A DNA stretch of 64,000 nucleotides from Telmatospirillum sp. (GCA_020248985.1 JADCGL010000022.1:1-64000), one strand, 5' to 3'. Positions 54,764 to 64,000 are shown, numbered from the stretch's first letter. The notes: generated from the sequence alone by a model not told the origin. Translations and numbers: made by a program.

Positions 54764-55759
54764 ATGAAACGCCGCAATTTCTTGGCTGCTACGGCAGCCG
54801 CAACGCTCGTGCCTGCCGCAACCGTCGCCCCGGTCGCCGCGCAAGCCAAAATGATCCTCAAAGCGACCGACGTGCACCCGCTTGGCTACCCGACCGTCGA
54901 GGCCGTGGTGCGCATGGGGACCAAACTCGAACAAGCGACCGGCGGCCGCATCTCCATTCAGATGTTCCCGTCCATGCAGCTGGGCGGCGAGAAGGAGATG
55001 ATCGAGCAGGCGCAACTCGGCGCCGTGCAGATCGCGCGCATCTCCGTCGGACCGATGGGGCCGCTGGTGCCCGAGATGAACGTCTTCAACCTGCCCTTCA
55101 TGTTCCGCGACTCCGCGCATATGGAGAAGGTCGTCGACGGCGAAGTCGGCGACGAGATCCTGAAGAAGCTGTCGGACCATCCGACGGCCAATCTGATCGG
55201 CCTATGCTGGATGAGCGGCGGCACGCGCCACGTCTACAATGCGCGGCGGCCGATCACGTCGGTCGCCGATCTGAGGGGCCTCAAGATCCGCATGATGGGC
55301 AATCCGCTTTTCGTCGATACGATGAATACGCTGGGCGGCAACGGCGTAGCGATGGGCTTCGACCAGCTCATCAGCGCGATGCAAACCGGCGTCGTCGACG
55401 GCGCCGAGAACAACGAACCCAGCTACGCCGGCGGCCAGCACTATCGCTACGCGAAATACTACTCGCGGACGGGACATCTGATCATCCCCGAGATCCTCGT
55501 CTTCTCGAAACGCAGCTGGAACGCGCTTTCGGCGAGCGACCGGACGCTGATCGCGAATATGGCCAAGGAAGCGCAGAAAGAGCAGCGCCAACTCTGGCAG
55601 GCCGAGGAGGCGGAAGCCCTCAGAAAGATGATTGCGGCCGGCGCCATCGTGAACGAAGTCGGAAACAAGCGGGAGTTCCAGGACGCTGTCAGGCCGGTCT
55701 GGGACAAATACGGCGCCCAGCATCAGGCGCTGATCGCGCGCATCCAAGCCATCAACTGA
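54764..55759 (+). CDS. TRAP transporter solute-binding protein (DctP family)
   Basis: 331 residues; GGGAGGAAACACAAA precedes the ATG. MKRRNFLAATAAATLVPAATVAPVAAQA is a Tat-like signal (K-R-R-N-F-L). Mature sequence has GGRISIQMFPSMQLGGEKEMIEQAQLGAVQ, FNLPFMFRDSAHMEKVVDGE, ADLRGLKIRMMGNPLFVDTMNTLGGN (the Arg that clamps the carboxylate) and TGVVDGAENNEPSYAGGQHYRYAKYY. Adjacent udh makes galacturonate or glucuronate the likely ligand. First gene of a three-gene TRAP operon, divergent from the regulator. Confidence 0.92.
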   Translation: MKRRNFLAATAAATLVPAATVAPVAAQAKMILKATDVHPLGYPTVEAVVRMGTKLEQATGGRISIQMFPSMQLGGEKEMIEQAQLGAVQIARISVGPMGPLVPEMNVFNLPFMFRDSAHMEKVVDGEVGDEILKKLSDHPTANLIGLCWMSGGTRHVYNARRPITSVADLRGLKIRMMGNPLFVDTMNTLGGNGVAMGFDQLISAMQTGVVDGAENNEPSYAGGQHYRYAKYYSRTGHLIIPEILVFSKRSWNALSASDRTLIANMAKEAQKEQRQLWQAEEAEALRKMIAAGAIVNEVGNKREFQDAVRPVWDKYGAQHQALIARIQAIN

Positions 55760-55767
55760 ACACGATC

Positions 55768-55806
55768 CGCCGCAGGTTGCTGCGCATCAAGCGGCGACCT
55801 GCGGCG
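55768..55806 (+). promoter_or_regulatory. Intercistronic stem-loop after the TRAP binding-protein gene
   Basis: A 16-base stem (with a few G-U pairs) runs from CGCCGCAGGTTGCTGC to GCGGCGACCTGCGGCG around loop GCATCAA. There is no U tract, so it is not a terminator. Hairpins placed after binding-protein genes often protect the upstream message and give the binding protein in excess over the permeases. Confidence 0.6.
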
Positions 55807-55831
55807 TATTCGAGAAACCAACGGCAGAACC

Positions 55832-56353
55832 ATGCTTGAAGCATACGCCCGCGCTATGGATGCGCTGCATAATGCGTGCGTTTTTGCGGCATCCGCAGCC
55901 CTCGCGGTGATCACGCTGATCATTCCGTGGGGCGTGTTCACGCGCTACGTGCTCGAAAGCGCCTCTTCGTGGCCGGAACCGCTCGCAGTCCTGCTCATGA
56001 TCTGGCTGTCGTTCCTTTCTGCGGTTGTCTGCTATCGCGAGCGTCTGCACATCGCGGTCGAGATGCTGCCCAACGCATTGGCGCCGCGCGCGCGCAAGGT
56101 TTTGGGCTTTGCGGTCGAACTGTGCATGCTTTCGGCGAACCTATTTCTGCTTTGGTTCGGCACGAACCTCGTTCAAGTCACCTGGCACCAAAGCATCGCC
56201 GAGTTTCCGGCCTTCTCGGTCGGCATGTCGTACTTGCCGGTGCCGATCGGCGGCGCGCTGACCGCCTTGTTCGTGATCGAGCGCCTGCTCAAGGGCGACC
56301 TTCTGCCGCCGCCCGCCGAACTCGATCCGCACGCAACCATCTCGAGCGAATAG
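55832..56353 (+). CDS. TRAP transporter small permease (DctQ family)
   Basis: 173 residues with four helices: ~15-38, ~48-64, ~88-108, ~128-150. PWGVFTRYVLESASSWPEPLAVLLMIWLSFLSAVVCYRERLHIAVEML contains the family motif R-Y-V/x...W-x-E-E/P...W-x-x-x-x-x-A...R...H-I. It pairs with the large permease and docks the binding protein. It lies between the binding protein and dctM-like gene, 72 and 21 bases from each. Confidence 0.9.
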   Translation: MLEAYARAMDALHNACVFAASAALAVITLIIPWGVFTRYVLESASSWPEPLAVLLMIWLSFLSAVVCYRERLHIAVEMLPNALAPRARKVLGFAVELCMLSANLFLLWFGTNLVQVTWHQSIAEFPAFSVGMSYLPVPIGGALTALFVIERLLKGDLLPPPAELDPHATISSE

Positions 56354-56374
56354 CGGAAACGGGATCACAGAATC

Positions 56375-57658
56375 ATGGACGCACTGGTTTTGCTTGGCGG
56401 CTTTTTCGCCTTCTGCGCGATGGGCGTGCCCGTCGCCTATGCGCTGGGCCTTGCCGCCATCTGCGCGGCGCTCTGGCTGGACATACCGCTCGAGGCGATC
56501 GCGCTGAAAACGTCCGACGGGATGGACGACTTCCCGCTGCTCGCAATTCCCTATTTCATCCTTGCCGGCGCCATCATGGCCGAAGGCGGGATGGCGACGC
56601 GGATCATCAACCTTGCCAAGCTGTTCGTCGGCTTCATCCGCGGCGGGCTGGCGCTGGTCAACATCCTCGCCTCGACCATGTTCGGCTGCATCTCGGGTTC
56701 GTCGGTCGCCGATACGGCTTCGATCGGCAGCGTGATGATTCCCCAGATGATCAAAAGCGGCTATCCGCGGCTGTTCGCCGTCAACGTGACGATATCGGGG
56801 TCGCTGCAGCCGCTGCTGATCCCGCCCTCGCACAACATGGTGATCTATTCGCTCGCGGCCGGGGGCACCGTCTCGGTGGCGCACCTGTTCGTGGCCGGCA
56901 TCCTGCCGGGATTGCTGCTTGGTGCGGCCTTGATGCTGCTTTGCGTGTACATCGCGTATCGCGACAAACTCCCGAAAGGCGAAGCGATTTCGCTGCGCCA
57001 GGCCGGACGCATCGCCTACGAGGCGGTGTGGGGTCTGGTGACCGTGTTCATCATCCTGGGCGGCATTCTGTCCGGCGTTTTTACGCCGACCGAAAGTGCG
57101 GCGGTCGCAAGCGTCTGGGCATTGCTGGTGACCGTGTTCGTCTACCGCGACTACAGTCTGCGCGATCTCCCGAAGCTGCTCGCGCGCGTCGTGCGCACGG
57201 TCGGCATGGTGATGATCATGATCGGCTTCTCCGTTGCGTTCGCCTACATGATGACGCTGATGCGGATACCGGCAAAAGTCACGGAGATGTTCCTTGCGAT
57301 CGCCACCGACAAATACATGTTCCTGCTCTACACCAACATCCTGCTGCTGCTGCTCGGCACGTTCATGGACCTGGCGCCAATGCTGCTGATATGCACGCCG
57401 ATTTTCATGCCGATCATCGGCCAATTCGGCATCGATCCGGTCCACTTCGGAATCGTGATGATTTTCAATCTCGGCATCGGCCTGCTGACGCCGCCGGTCG
57501 GGCCCACGCTTGCCGTCGGCTGTGCCATCGGCAAAGTCACCATGGAACAGGTGTCGCGCTCGATCATGGTGTTCTACGTGCCGATGCTCATCGTGCTCGG
57601 CCTCGTCACGTACATTCCGGCGCTGACGCTGTGGCTGCCGCGCCTCGTCCTCGGCTGA
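56375..57658 (+). CDS. TRAP transporter large permease (DctM family)
   Basis: 427 residues, about 12 helices. Conserved DctM blocks: FPLLAIPYFILAGAIMAEGGMATRIINLAKLFVG, FGCISGSSVADTASIGSVMIPQMIKSGYPR, LIPPSHNMVIYS, GVFTPTESAAVASVWAL and FNLGIGLLTPPVGPTLAVGCAIG. It is the sodium-coupled transport subunit. Last gene of the uronate TRAP operon; ends 10 bases from the convergent lpd stop. Confidence 0.93.
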   Translation: MDALVLLGGFFAFCAMGVPVAYALGLAAICAALWLDIPLEAIALKTSDGMDDFPLLAIPYFILAGAIMAEGGMATRIINLAKLFVGFIRGGLALVNILASTMFGCISGSSVADTASIGSVMIPQMIKSGYPRLFAVNVTISGSLQPLLIPPSHNMVIYSLAAGGTVSVAHLFVAGILPGLLLGAALMLLCVYIAYRDKLPKGEAISLRQAGRIAYEAVWGLVTVFIILGGILSGVFTPTESAAVASVWALLVTVFVYRDYSLRDLPKLLARVVRTVGMVMIMIGFSVAFAYMMTLMRIPAKVTEMFLAIATDKYMFLLYTNILLLLLGTFMDLAPMLLICTPIFMPIIGQFGIDPVHFGIVMIFNLGIGLLTPPVGPTLAVGCAIGKVTMEQVSRSIMVFYVPMLIVLGLVTYIPALTLWLPRLVLG

Positions 57659-57668
57659 GCAGCAGAAT

Positions 57669-59078
57669 TCACATGTGGATCGGGCGGCCGTCCACGGCAA
57701 GGGCGGCTTCACGCACGGCTTCGGTCAAAGTCGGGTGCGCATGGCAGGTGCGCGCGATGTCTTCGGACGAGGCGCCGAATTCGATCGCGAGCGCCATTTC
57801 GCCGACGAGTTCGCCGACCGACGGGCCGATCATGTGCACGCCCAGCACGCGGTCGGTCGCGGCATCGGCCAGGATCTTCACGAAGCCGTCGGTGTTGTTC
57901 TGCGCGCGCGCGCGGCCGTTGGCCGTGAACGGGAATTTGCCGATGCGGATCGCGACACCCTCGGCCTTCAGCTGCTCCTCGGTTTTGCCGACGGAAGCCA
58001 CTTCCGGCCACGTATAGACGACGGACGGTATCGCGTCGTAATTCACGTGGCCGTGCTGGCCTGCGAGAATTTCGGCGACCGCCATGCCTTCGTCTTCGGC
58101 CTTGTGCGCGAGCATCGGACCCGCGATCGCGTCGCCGATCGCGTAGATGCCGGGCACGTTCGTCTGGAAGTGCGCATCGATGGCGACGCGGCCTTTTTCG
58201 TCGAGGGCAACGCCCGCTTCTTTGAGGCCGAGCCCGTCCGTGTAGGGGCGGCGGCCGACCGCGACGAGCACGATATCGGCTTCGAGCGTTTCGGCCGCAC
58301 CGCCGGCGGCGGGCTCCACCGTCAAGGCCACGCTCTTGGCGCCGACCTTCGCACCCGTGACCTTCGTCGAGAGCTTGAACGCCATGCCTTGCTTGGCAAG
58401 GATGCGCTGCATGCTCTTGGAAATTTCGCCGTCCATGCCGGGCATGATGCGGTCGAGGAATTCGACGACCGTGACTTTGGCACCCAGACGCTGCCAGACC
58501 GAGCCCATCTCGAGCCCGATCACGCCGCCGCCGACGAGCACCATGGTCTTCGGCACTTCCGCGAGCGTCAATGCGCCCGTCGAAGACACGATCTTCTTTT
58601 CGTCGATCGGCAGGCTGGGCAGCGACACGACTTCCGAGCCCGTGGCGATCACGATTGCTTTGGCGGCGAGCGTTTGCGTGCCGCCGGCGTTGAGGGCGAC
58701 TTCGACCTTGCCTGCGGCCGCGATTCTGCCGGCACCCTTGATCCAGTCGATCTTGTTCTTCTTGAACAGGAACGCCACACCGTCGACGTTCGACTTAACC
58801 GTCTTGTCCTTGTGCGCCATCATGGCTTTGAGGTCGAGCTCGACCTTGCCGGTCTTGACGCCGAAGGCCGCGAGGCCGTGCGATGCCTCCTCGAATTTCT
58901 CGGACGCCTGCAACAACGCCTTCGACGGAATGCAGCCGACATTGAGGCAGGTGCCGCCGAGCGTGTCGCGCTTCTCCACGCACGCCACCTTCATGCCCAA
59001 TTGCGCCGCCCGAATGGCGCACACATAGCCGCCCGGGCCGGAGCCAATGACGACGAGATCATAGCTGGCTTCGCTCAT
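57669..59078 (-). CDS. lpd: Dihydrolipoyl dehydrogenase (E3)
   Basis: 469 residues. FAD motif YDLVVIGSGPGGYVCAIRAAQLG, redox disulphide GGTCLNVGCIPSKALL (C-x4-C), NAD motif MVLVGGGVIGLEMGSVWQRLGAKVTVVE, second FAD motif GIYAIGDAIAGPMLAHKAEDEG, and the C-terminal dimer motif HAHPTLTE with catalytic His-Glu. It re-oxidises lipoamide on OdhB for the 2-oxoglutarate dehydrogenase complex and may serve other complexes. Starts five bases after odhB. Confidence 0.95.
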   Translation of the reverse strand: MSEASYDLVVIGSGPGGYVCAIRAAQLGMKVACVEKRDTLGGTCLNVGCIPSKALLQASEKFEEASHGLAAFGVKTGKVELDLKAMMAHKDKTVKSNVDGVAFLFKKNKIDWIKGAGRIAAAGKVEVALNAGGTQTLAAKAIVIATGSEVVSLPSLPIDEKKIVSSTGALTLAEVPKTMVLVGGGVIGLEMGSVWQRLGAKVTVVEFLDRIMPGMDGEISKSMQRILAKQGMAFKLSTKVTGAKVGAKSVALTVEPAAGGAAETLEADIVLVAVGRRPYTDGLGLKEAGVALDEKGRVAIDAHFQTNVPGIYAIGDAIAGPMLAHKAEDEGMAVAEILAGQHGHVNYDAIPSVVYTWPEVASVGKTEEQLKAEGVAIRIGKFPFTANGRARAQNNTDGFVKILADAATDRVLGVHMIGPSVGELVGEMALAIEFGASSEDIARTCHAHPTLTEAVREAALAVDGRPIHM

Positions 59079-59083
59079 ATCGT

Positions 59084-60268
59084 TCACATGTCCAGGATGA
59101 GGCGGGCGGGATCTTCGATGCATTCCTTGACGCGCACGAGGAACGTCACGGCTTCGCGCCCGTCGATAATGCGGTGGTCGTAGCTGAGCGCCAGATACAT
59201 CATCGGGCGGATTTCGATCTTGTCGCCGACCGCGATCGGGCGCGGCTGGATCTTGTGCATGCCGAGAATGCCCGATTGCGGCGGGTTCAAGATCGGCGTG
59301 GACATCAGCGACCCGTAGATGCCGCCATTGGTGATCGTGAAGGTGCCGCCCGACATTTCGTCGACGGTGAGCTTGCCGTCGCGCGCACGCCGGCCGAAAT
59401 CGCCGATCTTCTTTTCGATGTCGGCGAACGACAGAACGTCGCAGTCGCGCACGACCGGTACCACGAGGCCCTGCGGCGTGCCCACCGCAATGCCGATGTC
59501 GTAGTGGTTCTTGTAGACGATGTCGCCCGCGTCGATCTCGGCATTGACGGCCGGCAGTTCCTTCAAGGCCACGACACACGCCTTGGCGAAGATCGACATG
59601 AAGCCGAGCTTGATGCCGTGGCGCTTCTCGAAGGTCTCGTTGTATTTGCTGCGCATCGCCATCGCCGCCGTCATGTCGACCTCGTTGAAGGTCGTCAGCA
59701 TCGCGGCCGTGTTCTGCGCATGCTTGAGGCGCTCGGCGATGCGGCTGCGCAGGCGCGTCATCTTCACGCGCTCCTCGCGCGGCGCAAGCGCGCGCGGGGC
59801 GGCCGGCGCTGCGGGTGCAGCCGGCTTGGGCGCTGCTGCGGCGGCGGCCACGTCGGGCTTCGTCACGCGCCCGTCTTTGCCGGAGCCTGCGACGGCCGAA
59901 GCGTCGAGCCCCGCTTCGGACAGCGCCTTGCGCGCGGCAGGGCCGGGCTGCTTGTCGCTGGCAACGGCGGGTGCCGGTGCGGCAGCGGGTGCTGCCTTCG
60001 CGGGGGCGGGTGCGGCGGCTTTGCCGGCGGCCCCTGCTTCAAGTTCGCCCAGTTTGGCGCCGACCGCGACGGTCGTACCCGCCGGGGCCGTGATCGCCGA
60101 GAGCATGCCGGCCGCGGGTGCAGGCACTTCGACCGTGACCTTGTCGGTTTCGAGTTCGCACAGCGGCTCGTCCGCCTTCACGGCGTCGCCCACATTCTTG
60201 AACCATTTGGCGATGGTCGCTTCGGTGACGGATTCGCCCAAAGTCGGCACTTTGATTTCGACGGCCAT
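59084..60268 (-). CDS. odhB: 2-oxoglutarate dehydrogenase E2 (dihydrolipoyl succinyltransferase)
   Basis: 394 residues. One lipoyl domain ([18 protein letters not shown], lipoyl Lys near 43), an alanine/proline linker, the E1/E3-binding domain [32 protein letters not shown] (~107-140), a second linker and a catalytic domain ending [20 protein letters not shown] with the H-x-x-x-D-G motif. One lipoyl domain and the [14 protein letters not shown]-like helix are usual for succinyl-specific E2. 39 bases after odhA. Confidence 0.96.
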   Translation of the reverse strand: MAVEIKVPTLGESVTEATIAKWFKNVGDAVKADEPLCELETDKVTVEVPAPAAGMLSAITAPAGTTVAVGAKLGELEAGAAGKAAAPAPAKAAPAAAPAPAVASDKQPGPAARKALSEAGLDASAVAGSGKDGRVTKPDVAAAAAAPKPAAPAAPAAPRALAPREERVKMTRLRSRIAERLKHAQNTAAMLTTFNEVDMTAAMAMRSKYNETFEKRHGIKLGFMSIFAKACVVALKELPAVNAEIDAGDIVYKNHYDIGIAVGTPQGLVVPVVRDCDVLSFADIEKKIGDFGRRARDGKLTVDEMSGGTFTITNGGIYGSLMSTPILNPPQSGILGMHKIQPRPIAVGDKIEIRPMMYLALSYDHRIIDGREAVTFLVRVKECIEDPARLILDM

Positions 60269-60307
60269 TGCGTTTTCCGTTTCTTGTTTGGCGGGTAAAA
60301 GGACGCG

Positions 60308-63187
60308 TCAGCCGCTCAACGCGGCGTTGACGAGGTCGGCCTGCTCTTTGTTGTGGCGCTTGTAGAGGCCCGTAGCGGTCGCGGCCATCTCCGAGCGGCC
60401 GACATAGCGCGGACGCTTGGCCGGATGCTTGAGATTGGTCAGCAGCGCTTCGAGCCGGTGGTCGACAAACGTCCAAGCGCCCATGTTCTGCGGCTCTTCC
60501 TGGCACCAGACGATCTCGGCATTTTTGTAGCGTCCGAGTTCGCGCTCCGTCGTGGCGAGCGGGAACGGATAGAGCTGCTCGATGCGGATCAGCGCCACGT
60601 CCTTGAGCCCGCGCTTGGTGCGCTCCTCCAGAAGATCGTAATAGACCTTGCCCGAGCACAGCACGACGCGCTTGATCTTGTCGTCGGCGACGAGCTTTTC
60701 GGCCTCGGGCAGGATGCGGTGGAAGCTCGTACCCGGACCAAAGTCGGCCAAGTTCGAAACCGCGAGCTTGTGCCGCAGCAGCGATTTGGGCGTCATGATC
60801 AGCAGCGGTTTGCGGATCGTGCGGCGCACCTGGCGACGCAATGCGTGGAAATAGTTGGCGGGCGTCGTGAGATTGCAGACCTGCCAATTGTCTTCCGCGC
60901 ACATCTGCAGATAGCGCTCGAGCCGCGCCGAAGAGTGCTCGGGCCCCTGCCCTTCGTAGCCGTGCGGCAGCAGGATCGTAAGGCCCGACATGCGCAGCCA
61001 CTTGGCCTCGCCCGACGAAATGAACTGGTCGAACATGGTCTGCGCACCGTTGGCGAAGTCGCCGAACTGCGCTTCCCACAGCACGAGCGCATTGGGCTCG
61101 GCCAGCGAATAGCCGTACTCGAAGCCGAGCACGCCGAATTCCGACAAGGGGCTGTCGTGCACTTCGAACGTCGCCTGGCCTTTTCGGATATTGTTGAGCG
61201 GCACGTAGCGCTTTTCGGTTTCTTGGTCGACCAGCACCGAATGGCGCTGCGAGAAAGTGCCGCGGCCGCAATCCTGGCCCGACAGGCGCACGGGCGTGCC
61301 CTCGGCCGCGAGCGTGCCGAAGGCAAGCGCTTCGGCGGTCGCCCAGTCGATGCCGGCTCCGACATCGAGGATCTTGGCCTTGTTGTCGAGCTGGCGGCGG
61401 ATCGTGCGATGGATATTGTGCCCGTCCGGCACGGTGCAGATCGCCTTGCCGACCTCGCGCAGCAACTCGGTCGGAACGGCCGTGTTGCCGCGATTGTCCT
61501 CTTTCTTGGCAAGCTCGATGCCCGCCCACTTGCCCTCGAGCCAGTCGGCCTTGTTGGGCTTGTAGTTCTTGGAAGCCTCGAACTGCGATTCGAGATGAGC
61601 CGCGAAATCGTCGTAGATCTTCTGCGCCTCGTCGGCCGTCATCGACTTCTCGCGCACCAGCTGCTCGGCATAGAGCGTGCGCGTGGTCATCTGCGCCGCG
61701 ATCTTGCGGTACATGATGGGCTGCGTGAAGGACGGCTCGTCCGCCTCGTTGTGGCCGTGGCGGCGATAGCAGATCATGTCGATCACGACGTCGCGATGGA
61801 AACGCTGGCGGAATTCCACCGCGATGCGCGCCACGTGCACGACCGCTTCGGGATCGTCGCCATTGACGTGGAACACCGGGAAGCCGAGGCCCTTGGCGAT
61901 GTCGGTGCAGTACGCACCCGAGCGCGAATAGGCCGGCGCGGTCGTGAAGCCGATCTGGTTGTTGACGACGAAATGGATCGTGCCGCCGGTGCGGTAGCCC
62001 AGAATGTCCACGAAGCTCATCGTCTCGGGCACGATACCCTGGCCCGCGAACGCGGCGTCGCCGTGCAGCAGCAGCGGCATCACCTGCGTGCGGTCGTTGT
62101 CGCCGAGTTGCACGCTCTTGGCGCGCGCCTTGCCGAGCACCACGGGATTGACCGCCTCGAGATGCGACGGGTTGGCGGTCAGCGACAGATGCACCCTGTT
62201 GCCGTCGAACTCGCGGTCGGACGAGGTGCCGAGATGGTATTTGACGTCGCCCGAGCCTTGCACGTCGTCGGGCTGTGAGGACACGCCCTGGAATTCCGAG
62301 AAGATCGCCACGTACGGCTTGCCCATTACGTTGGCGAGCACGTTGAGGCGGCCGCGATGCGGCATGCCGACCACGATTTCGCGCACGCCCAACTGGCCGC
62401 CGCGTTTGATGATCTGCTCAAGGGCCGGAACCATCGATTCTGCGCCGTCGAGACCGAAGCGCTTGGTGCCGACGAATTTCTTGTCGAGATAGCGCTCGAA
62501 GCCTTCGGCCGCCGTCAGGCGCTCGAGGATCGCGCGCTTGCCGCGTTCGGTAAAATCGGTGTGGTTGCGCGGGCCCTCGATGCGCTGCTGGATCCAGCTT
62601 TTCTGCTCGGGATCCGTGATGTGCATGAACTCGACGCCGATCGAGCCGCAATAGGTGGTCTTGAGTGCGGCAATGATCTCGCGCAGGCTTGCCGAATGCA
62701 TGCCGAGCACGTTGTCGATGAAGATCTTGCGGTCCATGTCGGCTTCGGTGAAGCCGTAGCTCGCCGGATCGAGCTCGGGATGCTGCTCGCGGTTCGTGAG
62801 CCCCAAGGGATCGAGATGGGCGGCAAGATGCCCGCGCACGCGATAGGCGCGCACCATCATGATGGCGCGGATCGAATCGAGCGTTGCGGCGCGCGCCTGT
62901 TCGGCCGTAACCGAACCCGGCGCCGGCGCTGCGACAGCGGCAGGGGCGGCGGCCCCCTTGCCCTTGGGCGGCGCTGCGGGCGCTTCGGCGACGCCGATCA
63001 CGCGGGTTTTTTCGCGGCCCCATTTGGGCTGGTAAGTACCCACCCCGTCGGATTCCATCTCGCGCAGAATGCCGTGCCAGCTTGGATCCACGCTGGCCGG
63101 ATCGGCGCGATACTGGTCCAACAGTTCGGCCAGATAGACCGCGTTGGCGCCATTGAACATCGAATCGAGATCGGGATGCGTCGCCAT
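60308..63187 (-). CDS. odhA: 2-oxoglutarate dehydrogenase E1
   Basis: 959 residues. N-terminal SMFNGANAVYLAELLDQYRADPASVDPSW is the E2-docking segment, followed by an alanine-rich linker. ThDP-binding domain: VVGMPHRGRLNVLANVMGKP, FHVNGDDPEAVVHVARIAVEFRQRFHRDVVIDMICYRRHGHNEADEPSFTQP (G-D...N motif and HGHNE). The transketolase-like second half has RGTFSQRHSVLVDQ, YGYSLAEPNALVLWEAQFGDFANGAQ and TILLPHGYEGQGPEHSSARLER. It decarboxylates 2-oxoglutarate in the TCA cycle. Third from last in the sucD-odhA-odhB-lpd run. Confidence 0.97.
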   Translation of the reverse strand: MATHPDLDSMFNGANAVYLAELLDQYRADPASVDPSWHGILREMESDGVGTYQPKWGREKTRVIGVAEAPAAPPKGKGAAAPAAVAAPAPGSVTAEQARAATLDSIRAIMMVRAYRVRGHLAAHLDPLGLTNREQHPELDPASYGFTEADMDRKIFIDNVLGMHSASLREIIAALKTTYCGSIGVEFMHITDPEQKSWIQQRIEGPRNHTDFTERGKRAILERLTAAEGFERYLDKKFVGTKRFGLDGAESMVPALEQIIKRGGQLGVREIVVGMPHRGRLNVLANVMGKPYVAIFSEFQGVSSQPDDVQGSGDVKYHLGTSSDREFDGNRVHLSLTANPSHLEAVNPVVLGKARAKSVQLGDNDRTQVMPLLLHGDAAFAGQGIVPETMSFVDILGYRTGGTIHFVVNNQIGFTTAPAYSRSGAYCTDIAKGLGFPVFHVNGDDPEAVVHVARIAVEFRQRFHRDVVIDMICYRRHGHNEADEPSFTQPIMYRKIAAQMTTRTLYAEQLVREKSMTADEAQKIYDDFAAHLESQFEASKNYKPNKADWLEGKWAGIELAKKEDNRGNTAVPTELLREVGKAICTVPDGHNIHRTIRRQLDNKAKILDVGAGIDWATAEALAFGTLAAEGTPVRLSGQDCGRGTFSQRHSVLVDQETEKRYVPLNNIRKGQATFEVHDSPLSEFGVLGFEYGYSLAEPNALVLWEAQFGDFANGAQTMFDQFISSGEAKWLRMSGLTILLPHGYEGQGPEHSSARLERYLQMCAEDNWQVCNLTTPANYFHALRRQVRRTIRKPLLIMTPKSLLRHKLAVSNLADFGPGTSFHRILPEAEKLVADDKIKRVVLCSGKVYYDLLEERTKRGLKDVALIRIEQLYPFPLATTERELGRYKNAEIVWCQEEPQNMGAWTFVDHRLEALLTNLKHPAKRPRYVGRSEMAATATGLYKRHNKEQADLVNAALSG

Positions 63188-63227
63188 TTTTATGCCTTTT
63201 GGGACGTGGTCGTTTCGCTCGCCGCCC

Positions 63228-64000
63228 TCAGCTCATCGCCTTGAGCATGGTCGAGCCCAGCGAAGCGGGCGAATCGGCGATGTGGAAGCCGGCCGATTTC
63301 ATCGCTTCGAACTTGTCGCCGGCCGTGCCCTTGCCGCCGGAGATGATCGCACCGGCATGGCCCATGCGACGGCCCGGCGGGGCGGTCACGCCCGCGATGA
63401 AGCCGACGATCGGCTTCTTGCAGCCGGTCGAGCGGTAGAATTCAGCCGCGTCCTCTTCGGCCGAGCCGCCGATTTCGCCGATCATGATGATGCCTTGCGT
63501 TTCGGGATCGGCCACGAACAGCTCGAGCGCGTCGATGAAGTTGGTGCCGTTGACCGGATCGCCGCCAATGCCGATGCAGGTCGTCTGGCCGAGCCCGGCG
63601 GCGGTGGTCTGCGCCACCGCCTCGTAGGTGAGCGTTCCCGATCGCGAGACGATGCCGATCTTGCCGCGCGTATGGATGTGGCCCGGCATGATGCCGATCT
63701 TGCATTCGCCCGGCGTGATGACGCCGGGGCAGTTCGGCCCGATGAGCCGCGTCTTGCTGCCCGACATCGCGCGCTTCACACGCACCATGTCGAGAACCGG
63801 AATGCCTTCGGTGATGCACACGACGAGGCGCAGCTTGGCATCGACCGCCTCGAGGATCGCGTCGGCCGCAAACGGCGGCGGCACGTAGATGACGGAAGCG
63901 TCGGCACCGGTCGCATGCACGGCTTCGTCGACCGTGTTGAAGACCGGCAGGTCGAGATGGCGGGACCCGCCTTTGCCCGGCGTGACGCCGCCAACCATCT
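63228..64000 (-). CDS. sucD: Succinyl-CoA synthetase alpha subunit (partial, 5' end outside window)
   Basis: At least 257 residues of about 290; the first ~35, including the CoA-binding start, lie beyond base 64000. Visible: [85 protein letters not shown], and [17 protein letters not shown] with the phosphorylated His. It makes succinate plus ATP/GTP from succinyl-CoA, the step after OdhAB. It leads into odhA (40 bases), and sucC would be expected just outside. Confidence 0.96.
   Translation of the reverse strand, partial: MVGGVTPGKGGSRHLDLPVFNTVDEAVHATGADASVIYVPPPFAADAILEAVDAKLRLVVCITEGIPVLDMVRVKRAMSGSKTRLIGPNCPGVITPGECKIGIMPGHIHTRGKIGIVSRSGTLTYEAVAQTTAAGLGQTTCIGIGGDPVNGTNFIDALELFVADPETQGIIMIGEIGGSAEEDAAEFYRSTGCKKPIVGFIAGVTAPPGRRMGHAGAIISGGKGTAGDKFEAMKSAGFHIADSPASLGSTMLKAMS

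Overview
The window is GC-rich and carries dense, strand-switching operons. It reads as an alphaproteobacterium, probably Rhodospirillales-like; no 16S rRNA or other decisive marker is present, so no genus is named. Supporting signs are the detached atpHAGDC operon, a DUF1476 (ATPase zeta-type) gene, DUF484-xerC, glnK and amtB beside a UbiH-type monooxygenase, the sucD-odhA-odhB-lpd operon, several TRAP/TTT solute transporters, and heptose-type LPS genes. Almost all of it looks chromosomal and housekeeping. The one compositionally foreign stretch is about 6.14-8.88 kb: a lone KAP-family P-loop NTPase gene followed by AT-rich non-coding DNA.

Layout. 0-3.6 kb (minus): start of a B12-binding radical SAM gene, an AlgX-like SGNH protein, and a large membrane protein that fuses a YbhN/UPF0104-type half to an O-antigen-ligase-like half. 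3.7 kb: tRNA-Gly(GCC). 3.9-6.1 kb: cnoX/ybbN, LON-domain, Trm112 and DUF971 genes. 6.2-8.9 kb: KAP NTPase island. 8.9-17.3 kb: a DUF1194 protein, then a tightly overlapped LPS run (GT4, GT2, methyltransferase, GT4, gmhA, hldE) meeting a convergent glycosyltransferase. 17.5-21.2 kb: a very unusual ABC-transporter-like protein with a degenerate nucleotide-binding domain, a cNMP-binding protein and a small methyltransferase. 21.2-25.6 kb: exonuclease III, a candidate multi-hairpin small RNA, a C26 amidotransferase, a baeRF-like protein, TerC, a small orphan and a shortened zeta-like protein. 25.6-28.5 kb: tctCBA. 28.6-32.2 kb: ftsK and an aminotransferase. 32.3-35.5 kb: a candidate structured RNA, a glycosyltransferase and an MsbA-like ABC exporter. 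35.6-38.9 kb: amtB and glnK, each with a sigma-54-like promoter, then ubiH-like. 39-42.6 kb: a DNA glycosylase, a hybrid histidine kinase, and a soluble chemoreceptor-like protein with inverted domain order. 42.8-47.7 kb: ATP synthase F1 operon. 47.8-53 kb: priA, DUF484, xerC, exoD, GST. 53-57.7 kb: a uronate module (udh, FadR-type regulator, TRAP transporter). 57.7-64 kb: lpd, odhB, odhA, sucD (TCA cycle).

How the parts fit together. GmhA and HldE make ADP-heptose precursors; the neighbouring glycosyltransferases, the O-antigen-ligase-like fusion protein and the MsbA-like flippase probably assemble and export LPS or a related glycan. glnK and amtB form an ammonium-sensing pair probably under NtrC/sigma-54 control. 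The uronate module couples uptake of an acidic sugar to its oxidation under a divergent FCD regulator. The observations most worth following are the degenerate ABC protein with internally duplicated segments (17.5-20.2 kb), the candidate small RNA with C-rich hairpin loops (22.07-22.19 kb), the second structured RNA candidate (32.33-32.50 kb), the isolated KAP NTPase, the inverted chemoreceptor, and the zeta-like protein lacking the usual N-terminal region.
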